Of a stretch of DNA of 64,000 bases, positions 54,174 through 63,568 are shown one piece after another. Below the pieces are notes generated by a model. It did not search any database and was not told the origin of the DNA. It was given only the letters and a program-made list of their open reading frames with translations. Within the stretch, counting starts at the first letter, position 1. Each line of letters starts with the position of its first letter. This stretch comes from DATJGR01 sp963812255 (GTDB taxonomy: Bacteria > Pseudomonadota > Gammaproteobacteria > Pseudomonadales > Azotimanducaceae). The stretch is from contig CAWEUM010000003.1 in assembly GCA_963812255.1 (NCBI GenBank), positions 434,001-498,000 on the forward strand, in the 5' to 3' direction. The position numbers were made by a program, and so were the translations under genes.

Positions 54174-54674
54174 ATGATCGAGACCGGCTTCTACATCGCC
54201 TCCGCCGTTGCGCTGTTCGCCACGACAATGGTCATCATCAACACCCATCCGGTGCACGCACTGCTGCATCTTGTGGTGTCGCTGCTGGCAGTCGCGATGG
54301 TCTTCTTCACGCTCGGGGCGCCGTTCGCAGGTGTGCTCGAGGTGATCATCTACGCCGGCGCCATTATGGTGTTGTTCGTCTTCGTCGTGATGATGCTGAA
54401 TCTCGGGCAGCGCACCGTCGAGCAGGAACGCGTGTGGATGAAAGGTGGCGTTTGGGTCGGACCACTGATCCTTGCCGCGATTCTGCTGGCCGAACTCATC
54501 GTGCTGTTGTGGCCGGGCGATGCCCTGACCGCACCGGCGCTTTCGATCATCCCGCCGAAGGCTGTCGGCATCGCGCTGTTCGGACCGTATCTGCTCGGCG
54601 TCGAACTGGCATCGATGCTGTTGCTGGGCGGGCTCGTCGCCGCCTATCACCTCGGCCGCCACGAGGACGTCTGA
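54174..54674 (+). CDS. nuoJ: NADH-quinone oxidoreductase subunit J
   Basis: A 166-residue ND6 homologue with five transmembrane helices. The conserved pi-bulge region EVIIYAGAIMVLFVFVVMML lies near 60-80. It forms part of the membrane arm next to NuoA and NuoK. It starts 7 nt after nuoI and nuoK follows 2 nt after the stop. Confidence 0.95.
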   Translation: MIETGFYIASAVALFATTMVIINTHPVHALLHLVVSLLAVAMVFFTLGAPFAGVLEVIIYAGAIMVLFVFVVMMLNLGQRTVEQERVWMKGGVWVGPLILAAILLAELIVLLWPGDALTAPALSIIPPKAVGIALFGPYLLGVELASMLLLGGLVAAYHLGRHEDV

Positions 54675-54676
54675 CG

Positions 54677-54988
54677 ATGCTGAGCCCGATCCCGATGGAA
54701 CACGGCCTGCTGCTTGCGGCAGCGTTGTTCGTACTGGGCACGGTCGGCTTGATCACCCGCCGCAACGTGCTGTTCATGCTGATGTCGATCGAAATCATGA
54801 TGAACTCCACCGCGCTGGCGTTCGTCGTCGGTGGCGCGCGTTGGGGTGAACCCGATGGCCAGGTGATGTTCATCCTGGTGTTGACCTTGCAGGCTGCCGA
54901 AGCGTGCGTCGGCCTCGCGCTGCTGATGCAGCTCTATCGCCGATTCCGCACGCTCGACATCGACGCAGCCGCAACGATGCGAGGATGA
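54677..54988 (+). CDS. nuoK: NADH-quinone oxidoreductase subunit K
   Basis: A 103-residue ND4L homologue with three helices and the membrane glutamates needed for proton transfer (MSIEIMMNS and LTLQAAEACVGLAL). Length is normal. The ATG at 54677 is close to the nuoJ stop. Confidence 0.95.
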   Translation: MLSPIPMEHGLLLAAALFVLGTVGLITRRNVLFMLMSIEIMMNSTALAFVVGGARWGEPDGQVMFILVLTLQAAEACVGLALLMQLYRRFRTLDIDAAATMRG

Positions 54989-54995
54989 GACGCGC

Positions 54996-56852
54996 TTGAC
55001 GAATCTGCTGCCGTTGACTTTTGCGTTCCCGCTGGCCGGCTTCGTCTGGCTGACGATCACGCGCGAGCGCCTGTCGGAAAACGCGGCAGCAATCGTCGGC
55101 GTTGGTACGGTTGGGCTGTCGGCACTGATCACCGGGCTCATCGGCTACGACTTCCTGACGCATCCGCCGAGTGGCGGCAGTCTTACGCAGACCCTGTGGA
55201 CCTGGATGCAGGTCGATACGTTTGCACCGACCTTTTCGCTCAATCTCGACGCGCTGTCGTTGACGATGCTCGGCGTCGTCACCGGGGTCGGCTTTCTGAT
55301 CCATCTGTTCGCCGCGTGGTACATGCGAAAAGACGACGGTTTCGCGCGCTTCTTCTCCTATATGAACCTGTTCGTCGCGGCGATGCTGTTCCTGGTGCTC
55401 GCCGACGATCTCCTGTTCCTGTATTTCGGCTGGGAAGGCGTTGGCCTGTGCAGTTATCTGCTGATCGGTTTCTGGTACAAGGATCCGGCCAACGGAGACG
55501 CGGCGCGCAAGGCGTTCATCGTCACGCGGATCGGCGACGTCGCGTTGGTGATCGGGCTGTTCGTGCTGTATCGCGAGTTCGGCACGCTGAACATCGATGT
55601 CGTGCTGCACGGTGTAGCTGACACATGGAACACGGGCAGCCCCACTGCGACACTCGTCTGTCTGCTGTTGCTCGGCGGCGCAGTCGGCAAATCCGCGCAG
55701 TTTCCGTTGCAGACCTGGCTGGCGGACGCGATGGCCGGACCGACGCCGGTCTCCGCGCTGATCCATGCCGCGACGATGGTCACAGCCGGCGTGTATCTGA
55801 TTGCACGGATGCACCCTTTGTTCGATGTGTCGCCGTTTGCGCTCGAGTGCGTCGGCGTGGTGGGCGCCATCACGCTGCTGTTGGCAGGCTGCGCCGCGCT
55901 GATGCAGAGCGACATCAAGAAGATCCTCGCCTACTCGACGATGAGTCAGATCGGCTACATGTTTCTGGCGGAGGGCGTCGGCGCCTACGGCTCGGCGATT
56001 TTCCATCTGGTAACGCATGCCTTCTTCAAGGCATTGCTGTTTCTATGCGCCGGTTCTGTGATTCTCGCGATGCATCACGAACAGGACGTTTTCAGGATGG
56101 GCGGGCTGCGCACCCGGCTACCGTTCACGTTCGCCTGCATGCTGATCGGCGCGCTCGCGCTGGCGGCAGTTCCGTTCACGTCGGGCTACTACTCGAAAGA
56201 TCAGGTCCTGCATCTCGCGTATGCGACCGGACACCACGAACTGTGGATTGCGGGTTTGATCGGCGCCTTTTTGACGTCGTTGTACACGTTCCGGCTGATC
56301 TTCATCGTATTCTTCGGCCCGGAGCGCTGGAACACGCCCGACCATGCTGTACCGAACCCGCCGCGTGGTGCGAGTCATACACTGCCTCTCGCGGTGCTCG
56401 CGGTGCTCGCGCTGATCGGCGGATTCCTGCGGCCACACCTGGCGGGAGTCTTGCCCGCGCCCGCCGCGACCGATGCGGATTTCGGCTGGATTGCCGAATT
56501 TCCGGCGCTGATATCGATACTCGGGATCGCTACCGCCTGGTTGCTGTTCCTGCGGATGCCGCAGTTGCCGTCGGCGCTGGCAACCCATCCGGCAACGGCG
56601 TGGATCGCTTCGCTGTGGCAGCACGCGTGGGGGTTCGACTGGCTGTACGAACGTCTGTTGGTGCGCCCCTTCATCTGGTTGTCCAGAACCAATCGAGATG
56701 ATCCGATCGATCACGCGATGAACCTGGTCCCGGCCACCCTGAGTGGCCTGAACGCACTCGCATCCGCTACCCAGAACGGCAACGTGCGCTGGTATGCAGC
56801 GGTAGCTGGGGCCGGACTGTGCGTCCTGATCGCCGTGGTCGCGTTCACATGA
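54996..56852 (+). CDS. nuoL: NADH-quinone oxidoreductase subunit L
   Basis: A 618-residue ND5-type antiporter-like subunit. It has the Lys/Glu-bearing helices of the proton channel (FGWEGVGLCSYLLIGFW; KSAQFPLQTWLADAMAGPTPVSALIHAATMV is split across 8 helices) and the long C-terminal lateral helix. It starts with TTG at 54996, 7 nt after the nuoK stop, with GAGGATGAGA upstream as a weak ribosome binding site. Confidence 0.95.
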   Translation: MTNLLPLTFAFPLAGFVWLTITRERLSENAAAIVGVGTVGLSALITGLIGYDFLTHPPSGGSLTQTLWTWMQVDTFAPTFSLNLDALSLTMLGVVTGVGFLIHLFAAWYMRKDDGFARFFSYMNLFVAAMLFLVLADDLLFLYFGWEGVGLCSYLLIGFWYKDPANGDAARKAFIVTRIGDVALVIGLFVLYREFGTLNIDVVLHGVADTWNTGSPTATLVCLLLLGGAVGKSAQFPLQTWLADAMAGPTPVSALIHAATMVTAGVYLIARMHPLFDVSPFALECVGVVGAITLLLAGCAALMQSDIKKILAYSTMSQIGYMFLAEGVGAYGSAIFHLVTHAFFKALLFLCAGSVILAMHHEQDVFRMGGLRTRLPFTFACMLIGALALAAVPFTSGYYSKDQVLHLAYATGHHELWIAGLIGAFLTSLYTFRLIFIVFFGPERWNTPDHAVPNPPRGASHTLPLAVLAVLALIGGFLRPHLAGVLPAPAATDADFGWIAEFPALISILGIATAWLLFLRMPQLPSALATHPATAWIASLWQHAWGFDWLYERLLVRPFIWLSRTNRDDPIDHAMNLVPATLSGLNALASATQNGNVRWYAAVAGAGLCVLIAVVAFT

Positions 56853-56862
56853 GTGCCGCGCG

Positions 56863-58464
56863 ATGATGCTCGTCTGGTTGATCCTGATCCCATTCGTCGG
56901 CGGACTCGCGAGCTGGCGCGGCGAACGTCTTTCACCGTCCGCGCCGCGTTGGATCGCGTTGGTGAGCATGCTGATCGCGCTTGGCCTGTCGCTGTGGCTG
57001 TGGGCCACGCGGGATTTCTCATTCGCCGGGGTCGCATTTTCCGGCGCGCTCGGCGAGCCGCACTGGACCATCGAGTATCGTGCCGCGTGGATCGACTCGT
57101 TCGGTGCAAGCTTTCATCTCGGCCTCGATGGCCTGTCGATGCTGTTGATCACCCTGACGAATCTGCTCGGCGTCATGGCGGTACTCAGCTCATGGCGCGA
57201 CATCGATCGCGACGCGGGCTTCTTTCACCTGAACCTGCTAACAAACCTGGCCGGCGTGATCGGGGTGTTCCTCGCGCTCGACCTGTTGCTGTTCTTCTTC
57301 CTTTGGGAAGCAATGCTGGTACCGATGTATTTCTTGATTGCGCTGTGGGGCCATGATGCCGGCGGCAAGACCAAGCTGTACGCGGCAACGAAATTTTTCG
57401 TCTATACGCAGGCCTCGGGCTTGTTGATGCTGATCGCGATCCTGGCGCTCGCGTACGTCCACTACGACGCCACCGGAATCGTAACGTTCGACTATCAGGC
57501 GCTGCTCGGTACACCCATGGCAGCGTCCGTGGAATGGCTTCTGATGCTCGGCTTCTTCGTTTCGTTCGCCGTGAAGATGCCCATCGTGCCGCTGCACGGC
57601 TGGCTGCCCGACGCACACACCAATGCGCCGGTGGGCGGTTCTGTCGATCTCGCCGGAATCCTGCTGAAGACGGCTGCGTACGGTCTGCTGCGCTTCGGCA
57701 TCCCGCTGTTTCCCCACGCATCAGTCGAGATCGCGCCATTGGCAATGTGGTTGGGCGTGGCCGGTGTGGTGTACGGCGCGGTTGTAGCGTTTTCTCAGAA
57801 CGACATCAAGCGCCTGGTCGCCTACACCAGCATCAGCCATATGGGCTTCGTCGTAATCGGCATCTATGCCGGTACCGAACAAGCATTGATCGGCGTCGCC
57901 GTGCAGATGGTCGCCCACGGCCTGTCGGCCGGTTCGCTGTTCATTCTATGCGCTCAGATCCGTGATCGCCTGCAGACACGTGATCTGCGCGACATGGGCG
58001 GCCTGTGGGCGCGGCTGCCGAATCTGCCGAGACTGCTGTTGTTCTTCGCACTTGCGGCGCTCGGATTGCCCGGACTCGGCAATTTCGTTGGCGAATTTCT
58101 GATTCTCTCGGGTACGTTCGTCATCGCGCCGTGGGTCGCTATCTGCGCATCGAGCGGTCTGATTCTTGCGGTGATCTACGCGCTGGTGATGGTTCAGCGC
58201 GCGTTGCACGGCCCCGTTCGCGGCGCCGTCGCCGATCCCGCGCGGACGTTCACACCTCTGTCGAGGCGCGAGCTGTCAATGATGCTCACGCTCGTGGCGC
58301 TGCTGATCGGCCTGGGACTGTACCCGCAACCCGTGATCGACGTCGCGCGCGCCCCAATGCAAGCGTTGGCGCACTCATTCGACCCGCACTACTCGCTCGT
58401 TCCCGCGAACGTCCCCACAATCGCTCCCGGGCTCGAATTGCAGGCGACGGGGGGCACGCGGTGA
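56863..58464 (+). CDS. nuoM: NADH-quinone oxidoreductase subunit M
   Basis: A 533-residue ND4-type proton-pumping subunit with about 14 transmembrane helices. LFFFLWEAMLVPMYFLI carries the functional Glu, and KMPIVPLHGWLPDAHTNAP the channel Lys and His. Length is normal. The C-terminal 30 residues are soluble. The stop overlaps the nuoN start as GTGA. Confidence 0.96.
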   Translation: MMLVWLILIPFVGGLASWRGERLSPSAPRWIALVSMLIALGLSLWLWATRDFSFAGVAFSGALGEPHWTIEYRAAWIDSFGASFHLGLDGLSMLLITLTNLLGVMAVLSSWRDIDRDAGFFHLNLLTNLAGVIGVFLALDLLLFFFLWEAMLVPMYFLIALWGHDAGGKTKLYAATKFFVYTQASGLLMLIAILALAYVHYDATGIVTFDYQALLGTPMAASVEWLLMLGFFVSFAVKMPIVPLHGWLPDAHTNAPVGGSVDLAGILLKTAAYGLLRFGIPLFPHASVEIAPLAMWLGVAGVVYGAVVAFSQNDIKRLVAYTSISHMGFVVIGIYAGTEQALIGVAVQMVAHGLSAGSLFILCAQIRDRLQTRDLRDMGGLWARLPNLPRLLLFFALAALGLPGLGNFVGEFLILSGTFVIAPWVAICASSGLILAVIYALVMVQRALHGPVRGAVADPARTFTPLSRRELSMMLTLVALLIGLGLYPQPVIDVARAPMQALAHSFDPHYSLVPANVPTIAPGLELQATGGTR

Positions 58465-59912
58465 AGGAACAAGCACTGGCACTGCTACCCCTGCTGATCA
58501 CCACCGCGACGGTCGTCTCAGCGATGTTCGCAATCGCGATTCACCGCAGCCACCGATTGGCAAGCGGGGTGACGTTACTCGGCATGACCGTCGCGCTGCT
58601 GAGCCTCGTCCCGAGCTGGTCCGCGGTGCAGGAGCATGCGGTCGCGGTCACGCCATTGCTGAGCGTCGATGCGACGGCCGAGTTTGCAATGGGGCTGATC
58701 CTGATCACTACGCTCGGCATACTGGTGCTATGCCCGGCATATTTCGCCGGCTATCGTGGCCATCGCGAGGAACTGTATCTGTTGATCGGCGTCGGCACGC
58801 TCGGCGCGTTGACGCTCGCGTGTGCCAACCACGCAGCGACCTTGTTGCTCGGGCTCGAACTGCTGAGTCTGCCGATCGTGGGTACGATCGCCTATTCGAT
58901 CGAACGGCCACGCTCGATAGAAGGCGGCGCGAAATACCTGATTCTCTCCGCCGCCGCCTCAGCCACGCTGTTGTTCGGCGTCGCGCTGATCTACGCGCAG
59001 ACCGGTGCACTCGACTTCGGTTCGCTGGCCGGCGCAATTGCCGTTGCCGGTCTAGAATCGCCGCTGGTCACGCTCGGTACCGCGATGCTGCTGGCGGGCC
59101 TTGCCTTCAAGCTGTCACTGGTACCGTTCCATCAATGGACACCGGACGTCTACGAGGCCGCTCCGATGCCGATCACCGCTTACCTTGCAACTGTCGTGAA
59201 GCTTGGGGCCTTCATCGTCGCGCTGCGATTGTTCCACGCGGGTATCGGCATCGCGTCGCCGCTAATCGTCAGTGCGATCGTCGGACTCGCGCTCGCATCG
59301 ATGCTGATTGGCAGCGTGCTCGCGCTGCGACAGAACAATCTGAAACGGCTGTTGGCGTACTCGTCGATCGCGAACTTCGGCTATCTCGCAGTGATACTGG
59401 TATTGCCGGGCATCGACGCGGTGCGCGCGGGCGGCGTCTTTCTCGTCACCTACCTCGTCACGACGCTGGGCATATTCGGCGCCATGTCGCTGGTGTCGAG
59501 TCCGATGGGGCCGCGTGACCATGAAGACATCGACGCATACCGCAGCCTGTTCTGGCATCGCCCGTACCTCGCCGCGGTTCTGATCACGATGTTCCTGTCG
59601 CTGGCCGGCGTACCGATGACCGCAGGGTTCGTCGGCAAACTCGCGGTCGTCGGCGTCGGGGTACAGGCCGCCCGGTGGTGGCTCGTCGGCGGCATCGTCG
59701 TTGCAAGCGCAATCGGGCTGTACTACTACCTGCGTGTCATCAACGCGGTACTGACGAGCGTCGAGTCGAGACCTGCGCGTGACGCCGTGTCGCTACCGTG
59801 GGTCTACAAAGCCGGCGGTGCGATGCTATTGCTGGCGATGATCGTCACCGTGTGGCTCGGCGTCTATCCCCAACCGTTGTTCGCGCTCGGTGGTTATCTG
59901 ACGCTCCCCTGA
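58461..59912 (+). CDS. nuoN: NADH-quinone oxidoreductase subunit N
   Basis: A 483-residue ND2-type antiporter-like subunit with about 14 helices. It includes LLGLELLSLPIVGTIAYS and FKLSLVPFHQWTPDVYEAAPMP. I use the GTG at 58461, which overlaps the nuoM stop; the long frame before it is nuoM shadow. It is the last gene of the complex I operon. Confidence 0.96.
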   Translation: MKEQALALLPLLITTATVVSAMFAIAIHRSHRLASGVTLLGMTVALLSLVPSWSAVQEHAVAVTPLLSVDATAEFAMGLILITTLGILVLCPAYFAGYRGHREELYLLIGVGTLGALTLACANHAATLLLGLELLSLPIVGTIAYSIERPRSIEGGAKYLILSAAASATLLFGVALIYAQTGALDFGSLAGAIAVAGLESPLVTLGTAMLLAGLAFKLSLVPFHQWTPDVYEAAPMPITAYLATVVKLGAFIVALRLFHAGIGIASPLIVSAIVGLALASMLIGSVLALRQNNLKRLLAYSSIANFGYLAVILVLPGIDAVRAGGVFLVTYLVTTLGIFGAMSLVSSPMGPRDHEDIDAYRSLFWHRPYLAAVLITMFLSLAGVPMTAGFVGKLAVVGVGVQAARWWLVGGIVVASAIGLYYYLRVINAVLTSVESRPARDAVSLPWVYKAGGAMLLLAMIVTVWLGVYPQPLFALGGYLTLP

Positions 59913-59978
59913 CTGAACGCGCACGCGCCTTAACGCAGTCGTGCTAGTGTAATGCGCCGAATATTCCGGTGCGTTCAG
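59913..59978. repeat. Inverted repeat spanning the nuoN-permease gap
   Basis: CTGAACGC (59913-59920) and GCGTTCAG (59971-59978) are exact reverse complements and lie at the two ends of the 67-nt gap, the left one directly after the nuoN stop. A TGTAAT at 59948 inside it could be a -10. It may regulate the permease gene or end the nuo transcript. Confidence 0.4.
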
Positions 59979-59979
59979 C

Positions 59980-61587
59980 ATGGTTCGTGGCCGACTGTCA
60001 GCAAAAAAATCGATCGCTCAGATACAGGATGAATTCGCCCGCAGCGCGCTGAAGCGCACGCTCGGGCCGTTCAATCTGGTCACACTCGGTATCGGCGCGA
60101 TCATCGGCGCCGGAATATTCGTCATGACCGGCAACGCGGCAGCGAACTTCGCCGGTCCCGCGGTGGTGCTGTCATTCATCATCGCCGGGGTTGCCTGCAC
60201 CTTCGCCGGACTGTGCTATGCCGAACTTGCGTCGACGATGCCGGTTTCGGGTTCCGCGTATTCGTATGCCTACGTCACCTTGGGCGAGGCGTTGGCGTGG
60301 GTCATGGGCTGGCTGCTGCTGCTCGAATACGGTGTGGCCGCATCGACGGTCGCGTCCGGATGGACCGGTTATGTCGTCAGTCTGCTGCGCGATTTCGGCG
60401 TGCATGTTCCGGACGCGCTATCGCAGTCGACCTGGCAATACCAGGACGGCGTGCTGCGCAGTACCCACGGATTCAACCTGATCGGTGCGCTCGGCATTCT
60501 CGCCGTGGCGAGTCTGCTGACGCTCGGCGTACGCGAGTCCGCAGGGGTCAACAACGTCATCGTGGTGATCAAGGTCACGGTGCTGATTGCGTTCGTTCTG
60601 ATCGGCGTGACGTATGTAAATCCCGACAACTGGTCGCCGTTCATACCCGCCAACGAAGGCGGGTTCCGCTACGGCTGGCAAGGGATCGTCCGCGCGGCGT
60701 CGATCATCTTTTTCGCGTACGTCGGTTTCGAAGCGGTGTCGACCGCTGCCGGCGAATCGCTCAATCCGCAAAAGGACGTGCCGATCGGCATCCTCGGATC
60801 GCTCGGCTTCTGCACGTTGATCTACATGCTGGTGGCGACGGTCATGACCGGCGTCGTTCCGTTCGGCACGCTCGGCGTACCCGACCCGATCGCCGTCGCC
60901 GTAGATCGAATGAATCCGTCATGGGCATTGGTGTCGTGGCGTGGCACCGAAGCCCCCGATCTCAATCTGTTCTCGTTACTGATCAAGATCGGCGCCTTTA
61001 CCGGACTGTCATCGGTGATGCTGGTGCTGTGCTTTGCCCAATCGCGCGTTTTCTATCAGATGGCGCAGGACGGTCTGATCTGGCGGGTGTTCGGCGAGAT
61101 CAATTCGCGCTTTCGCACGCCGGCCGCCGGGACGATCGTGCTGGGCTTGATCATTGCGTTCGCCGCAGCGGTACTGCCGCTCGGCGTGCTCGGCGATCTC
61201 GTTAGCCTCGGCACCGCGCTTGCGTTCGCAATCGTCTGCGGCAGCGTGTTGTACCTGCGCAGACACAACCCCGACATGCCGCGCCCCTTCGAAGTGCCGT
61301 TCTATCCCTACACGCCCATCCTCGGCATCTTCTTCTGCGTCGTGCTGATGATGGGTCCGATCCTACTCGACATCCTCAGCAAAGGGCTCGGCGTGGACCT
61401 GCTGGGCATGCTGATCGGCAATCCCGGTGCCGTGGAACACGATCCGATCGCGCTCGGCATCCTCGTAACTTACGCACTCGCAGGGGCGCTGATCTACGCC
61501 TTCTTTGGATATCGCCACTCGAAACTCGGCATTGCGGGCGAAAGCACCTCGAAAAGCGACATCAGAACCGGGTCAGAGTCACTCTGA
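59980..61587 (+). CDS. APC-superfamily amino-acid permease (CAT type)
   Basis: A 535-residue inner-membrane permease with about 12-14 helices. The first helix has the unwound motif GIGAIIGAGIFVMTG, and the CAT-type segment FFAYVGFEAVSTAAGES is present. It probably imports or exchanges a cationic or neutral amino acid by proton symport; the substrate is uncertain. The last codons (TGSESL) lie inside a REP-like palindrome, so the C-terminus appears shaped by that element. It stands alone after nuoN. Confidence 0.9.
   Translation: MVRGRLSAKKSIAQIQDEFARSALKRTLGPFNLVTLGIGAIIGAGIFVMTGNAAANFAGPAVVLSFIIAGVACTFAGLCYAELASTMPVSGSAYSYAYVTLGEALAWVMGWLLLLEYGVAASTVASGWTGYVVSLLRDFGVHVPDALSQSTWQYQDGVLRSTHGFNLIGALGILAVASLLTLGVRESAGVNNVIVVIKVTVLIAFVLIGVTYVNPDNWSPFIPANEGGFRYGWQGIVRAASIIFFAYVGFEAVSTAAGESLNPQKDVPIGILGSLGFCTLIYMLVATVMTGVVPFGTLGVPDPIAVAVDRMNPSWALVSWRGTEAPDLNLFSLLIKIGAFTGLSSVMLVLCFAQSRVFYQMAQDGLIWRVFGEINSRFRTPAAGTIVLGLIIAFAAAVLPLGVLGDLVSLGTALAFAIVCGSVLYLRRHNPDMPRPFEVPFYPYTPILGIFFCVVLMMGPILLDILSKGLGVDLLGMLIGNPGAVEHDPIALGILVTYALAGALIYAFFGYRHSKLGIAGESTSKSDIRTGSESL
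61570..61587. repeat. REP-like palindrome, second copy
   Basis: GGGTCAGAG-TCA-CTCTGA repeats the element at 3020-3040 with a changed loop and a broken right end (6-bp stem). CCCTGACCCC at 61662-61671 may be another fragment. It forms the last codons of the permease gene. Confidence 0.5.
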
Positions 61588-61623
61588 AGCCGTTTTGCTC
61601 TCGGTCACAGAATGGAAATCAAG

Positions 61624-61642
61624 CGCTTGCTTAATTCAAGCG
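61624..61642. promoter_or_regulatory. Candidate TetR operator upstream of the RND operon
   Basis: CGCTTG (61624-61629) and CAAGCG (61637-61642) form an inverted repeat with a 7-nt AT-rich spacer. It contains TGCTTAATTCA, nearly the same as 26089-26099 near the other TetR gene. Confidence 0.45.
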
Positions 61643-61712
61643 ACTGCTTTATCTTGCGCGGCCCTGACCCCTCGCACAGTGGGGTTTCAGCCACTTGTTG
61701 AGAGACACCGCT

Positions 61713-62426
61713 TTGACCGACCGTGACACCACGCAATCCGACGTCCAGCAGCGCCTCGTGCGCGCCGCGCTGACGGTGTTCGCATCCAAAGGCTACGAAG
61801 GCGCCTCGACCCGCGAAATCTGCCGGCTGGCCGGCGCGAATGTCGCGGCGATCCACTACTACTTCGGCGACAAAGCGTCGCTGTATCGCGAAGTGTTCCG
61901 GATTCCCGAACAACTCGGTCAATTTCCACGCGAAATGAACGATGCCAACGTGCCGCTACGCACCGTGATGCTGGCGTTCTATCGCCACATCATGGCGTAC
62001 ATCGCCGCACCTGACCAAGTACAACAGTTGAGGCTCGTGTTCCTGCGTGAAGAGCTGCAGCCCAGCGGCGTGCTCGAGGCTCAATCCGATGCGCCGCGGC
62101 GACTGCACCATCACCTGACCAGTTTCCTATGTCGCACGCTCGGCATCTCGAAGCCCGACACCGCGTTGCACCAGCTCGCGTTCAGCATCGGGGGCATGGC
62201 CCTGGTGCTGTTCGTGCAACGTACCGCATTGGATTCGCTGGCCCCGGAACTGCTCGAGGATGACGCTGCAATGCAGGCGACCATCGCGCGGCTGGCCGAC
62301 CATGGCGTCGCATTGATCGAAGCGGAATCGGCCCGACGCAGCGGTGCTGAGCGCGCTGCCGAAAAACGCGCTGGTACCGCAACACACCTGAAAGGCACCA
62401 CCAATCTTCAACGAGCATCGTCATGA
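61713..62426 (+). CDS. TetR/AcrR-family regulator (CecR/DUF1956 type)
   Basis: A repressor of about 237 residues. The helix-turn-helix (ALTVFASKGYEGASTREICRLAGANVAAIHYYFG) and the C-terminal domain resemble the regulator at 25382. I favour the TTG at 61713 (MTDRDTTQSD), which has GAGAG about 8-10 nt upstream; a TTG at 61695 is possible. The stop overlaps the ATG of the membrane-fusion gene (ATGA), so it controls the operon it belongs to. Confidence 0.85.
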   Translation: MTDRDTTQSDVQQRLVRAALTVFASKGYEGASTREICRLAGANVAAIHYYFGDKASLYREVFRIPEQLGQFPREMNDANVPLRTVMLAFYRHIMAYIAAPDQVQQLRLVFLREELQPSGVLEAQSDAPRRLHHHLTSFLCRTLGISKPDTALHQLAFSIGGMALVLFVQRTALDSLAPELLEDDAAMQATIARLADHGVALIEAESARRSGAERAAEKRAGTATHLKGTTNLQRASS

Positions 62427-63568
62427 AAATCGGCAAGGCCTCGCGCTGGTTGTGGATCGGCGGCGCCGTAATCGTGGCGTGTGTCGGCCTGGCGGCGTCG
62501 CGACCCAACACAAACGGTCCGCCGCCAGCGGATCATCAGTCAAAGGCCACCCGGCCGGCCGCTATGACCGTCAGCGTCGTGCATCCGAAGCAGGTAGAGT
62601 GGCCGGAAGTGATTCAGGCGTCGGGCACCATCGCGGCCTGGCAGGAGGCGATTGTCGCCGCCGAAGTCAGCGGCTTGCGGCTCGCCGAAGTCGATGTAGA
62701 CGTGGGCGACCAGGTGACCAAGGGGCAGTTGCTCGCCCGCTTCGACGATGCAACGACGCAGGCGCTGGTCAAACAGATGGAAGCGGCAGTCACCGAAGCG
62801 CAAGCCAACGTCGCCGAGGCGCAAGCCAACGCAGAACGAGCGCAACGACTAGGCAAGACCGGTGCGCTGAGCCAACAGGACACCACCCAATACCTGACCC
62901 GGAGCAGCACCGCAAACGCGCAACTCGAATCCGCCAAGGCGCGGCTACACAGCCAGAAGCTCGCATTGCAGTACACGCGTGTCGTGGCGCCGGACGACGG
63001 CGTCATCTCGTCACGCAAAGCGATGCTCGGCATGGTCGCGGCGCCCGGCGCTGAACTGTTTCGTCTGGTGCGCCAGAACCGGCTCGAATGGCGCGCCGAA
63101 TTGTCGGGTGCGCAGTTGTCGAAAGTGCGCGTCGGCGACCGCGCCAGCGTCAAGCTCAGCGACGGCACCACCGCTCACGGCAAGGTGCGCCAGGTCGCGC
63201 CGGTGCTGGACGAGAGCACTCGTATCGGTTTGGCATACGTCGAACTCGACCGCGGCGACGACGCGCACAGCGGCGCGCGCGCCGGCATGTTCGGTGGTGG
63301 CACGATCACATTGGGTCAGCGCGCCGCGCTCACCCTGCCGTCAGACGCCATCGTGCTGCGTGACGGCCACGAATATGTCTTCGTACTCGGCGCCGACAAT
63401 CACGTCGTGCTGACCAAGGTGGCCGTCGGCCGGCGCTTTGGCGATGGTGTCGAAATTAGTTCCGGGCTGGCCGCGTCGCAGCAGGTCGTCGCCGCGGGTG
63501 CAGGATTCCTCAACGACGCCGACGTCGTACGCGTCGTCAAAGGCAACGATTCCGGACACAAGACATGA
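62423..63568 (+). CDS. RND efflux periplasmic adaptor (HlyD/AcrA type)
   Basis: A 381-residue adaptor with an N-terminal membrane anchor (about 9-26), the lipoyl half EVDVDVGDQVTKGQLLARFDD, a coiled-coil hairpin with many Ala/Gln (about 115-175) and the second lipoyl half YTRVVAPDDGVISSRKAMLG. The C-terminal beta-barrel part includes ALTLPSDAIVLRDG. It would join the RND pump to an outer-membrane channel. It is coupled to the genes on both sides by 4-nt overlaps. Confidence 0.92.
   Translation: MKIGKASRWLWIGGAVIVACVGLAASRPNTNGPPPADHQSKATRPAAMTVSVVHPKQVEWPEVIQASGTIAAWQEAIVAAEVSGLRLAEVDVDVGDQVTKGQLLARFDDATTQALVKQMEAAVTEAQANVAEAQANAERAQRLGKTGALSQQDTTQYLTRSSTANAQLESAKARLHSQKLALQYTRVVAPDDGVISSRKAMLGMVAAPGAELFRLVRQNRLEWRAELSGAQLSKVRVGDRASVKLSDGTTAHGKVRQVAPVLDESTRIGLAYVELDRGDDAHSGARAGMFGGGTITLGQRAALTLPSDAIVLRDGHEYVFVLGADNHVVLTKVAVGRRFGDGVEISSGLAASQQVVAAGAGFLNDADVVRVVKGNDSGHKT

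Noticed and set aside
54870..56018. 382-codon minus-strand frame over nuoK-nuoL
   Set aside because: Antisense to nuo genes, low-complexity Arg/Gln/Asp sequence with no recognisable motif.
60213..61205. 330-codon frame inside the amino-acid permease
   Set aside because: Same-strand out-of-frame shadow rich in Arg, with no hydrophobic or catalytic pattern.
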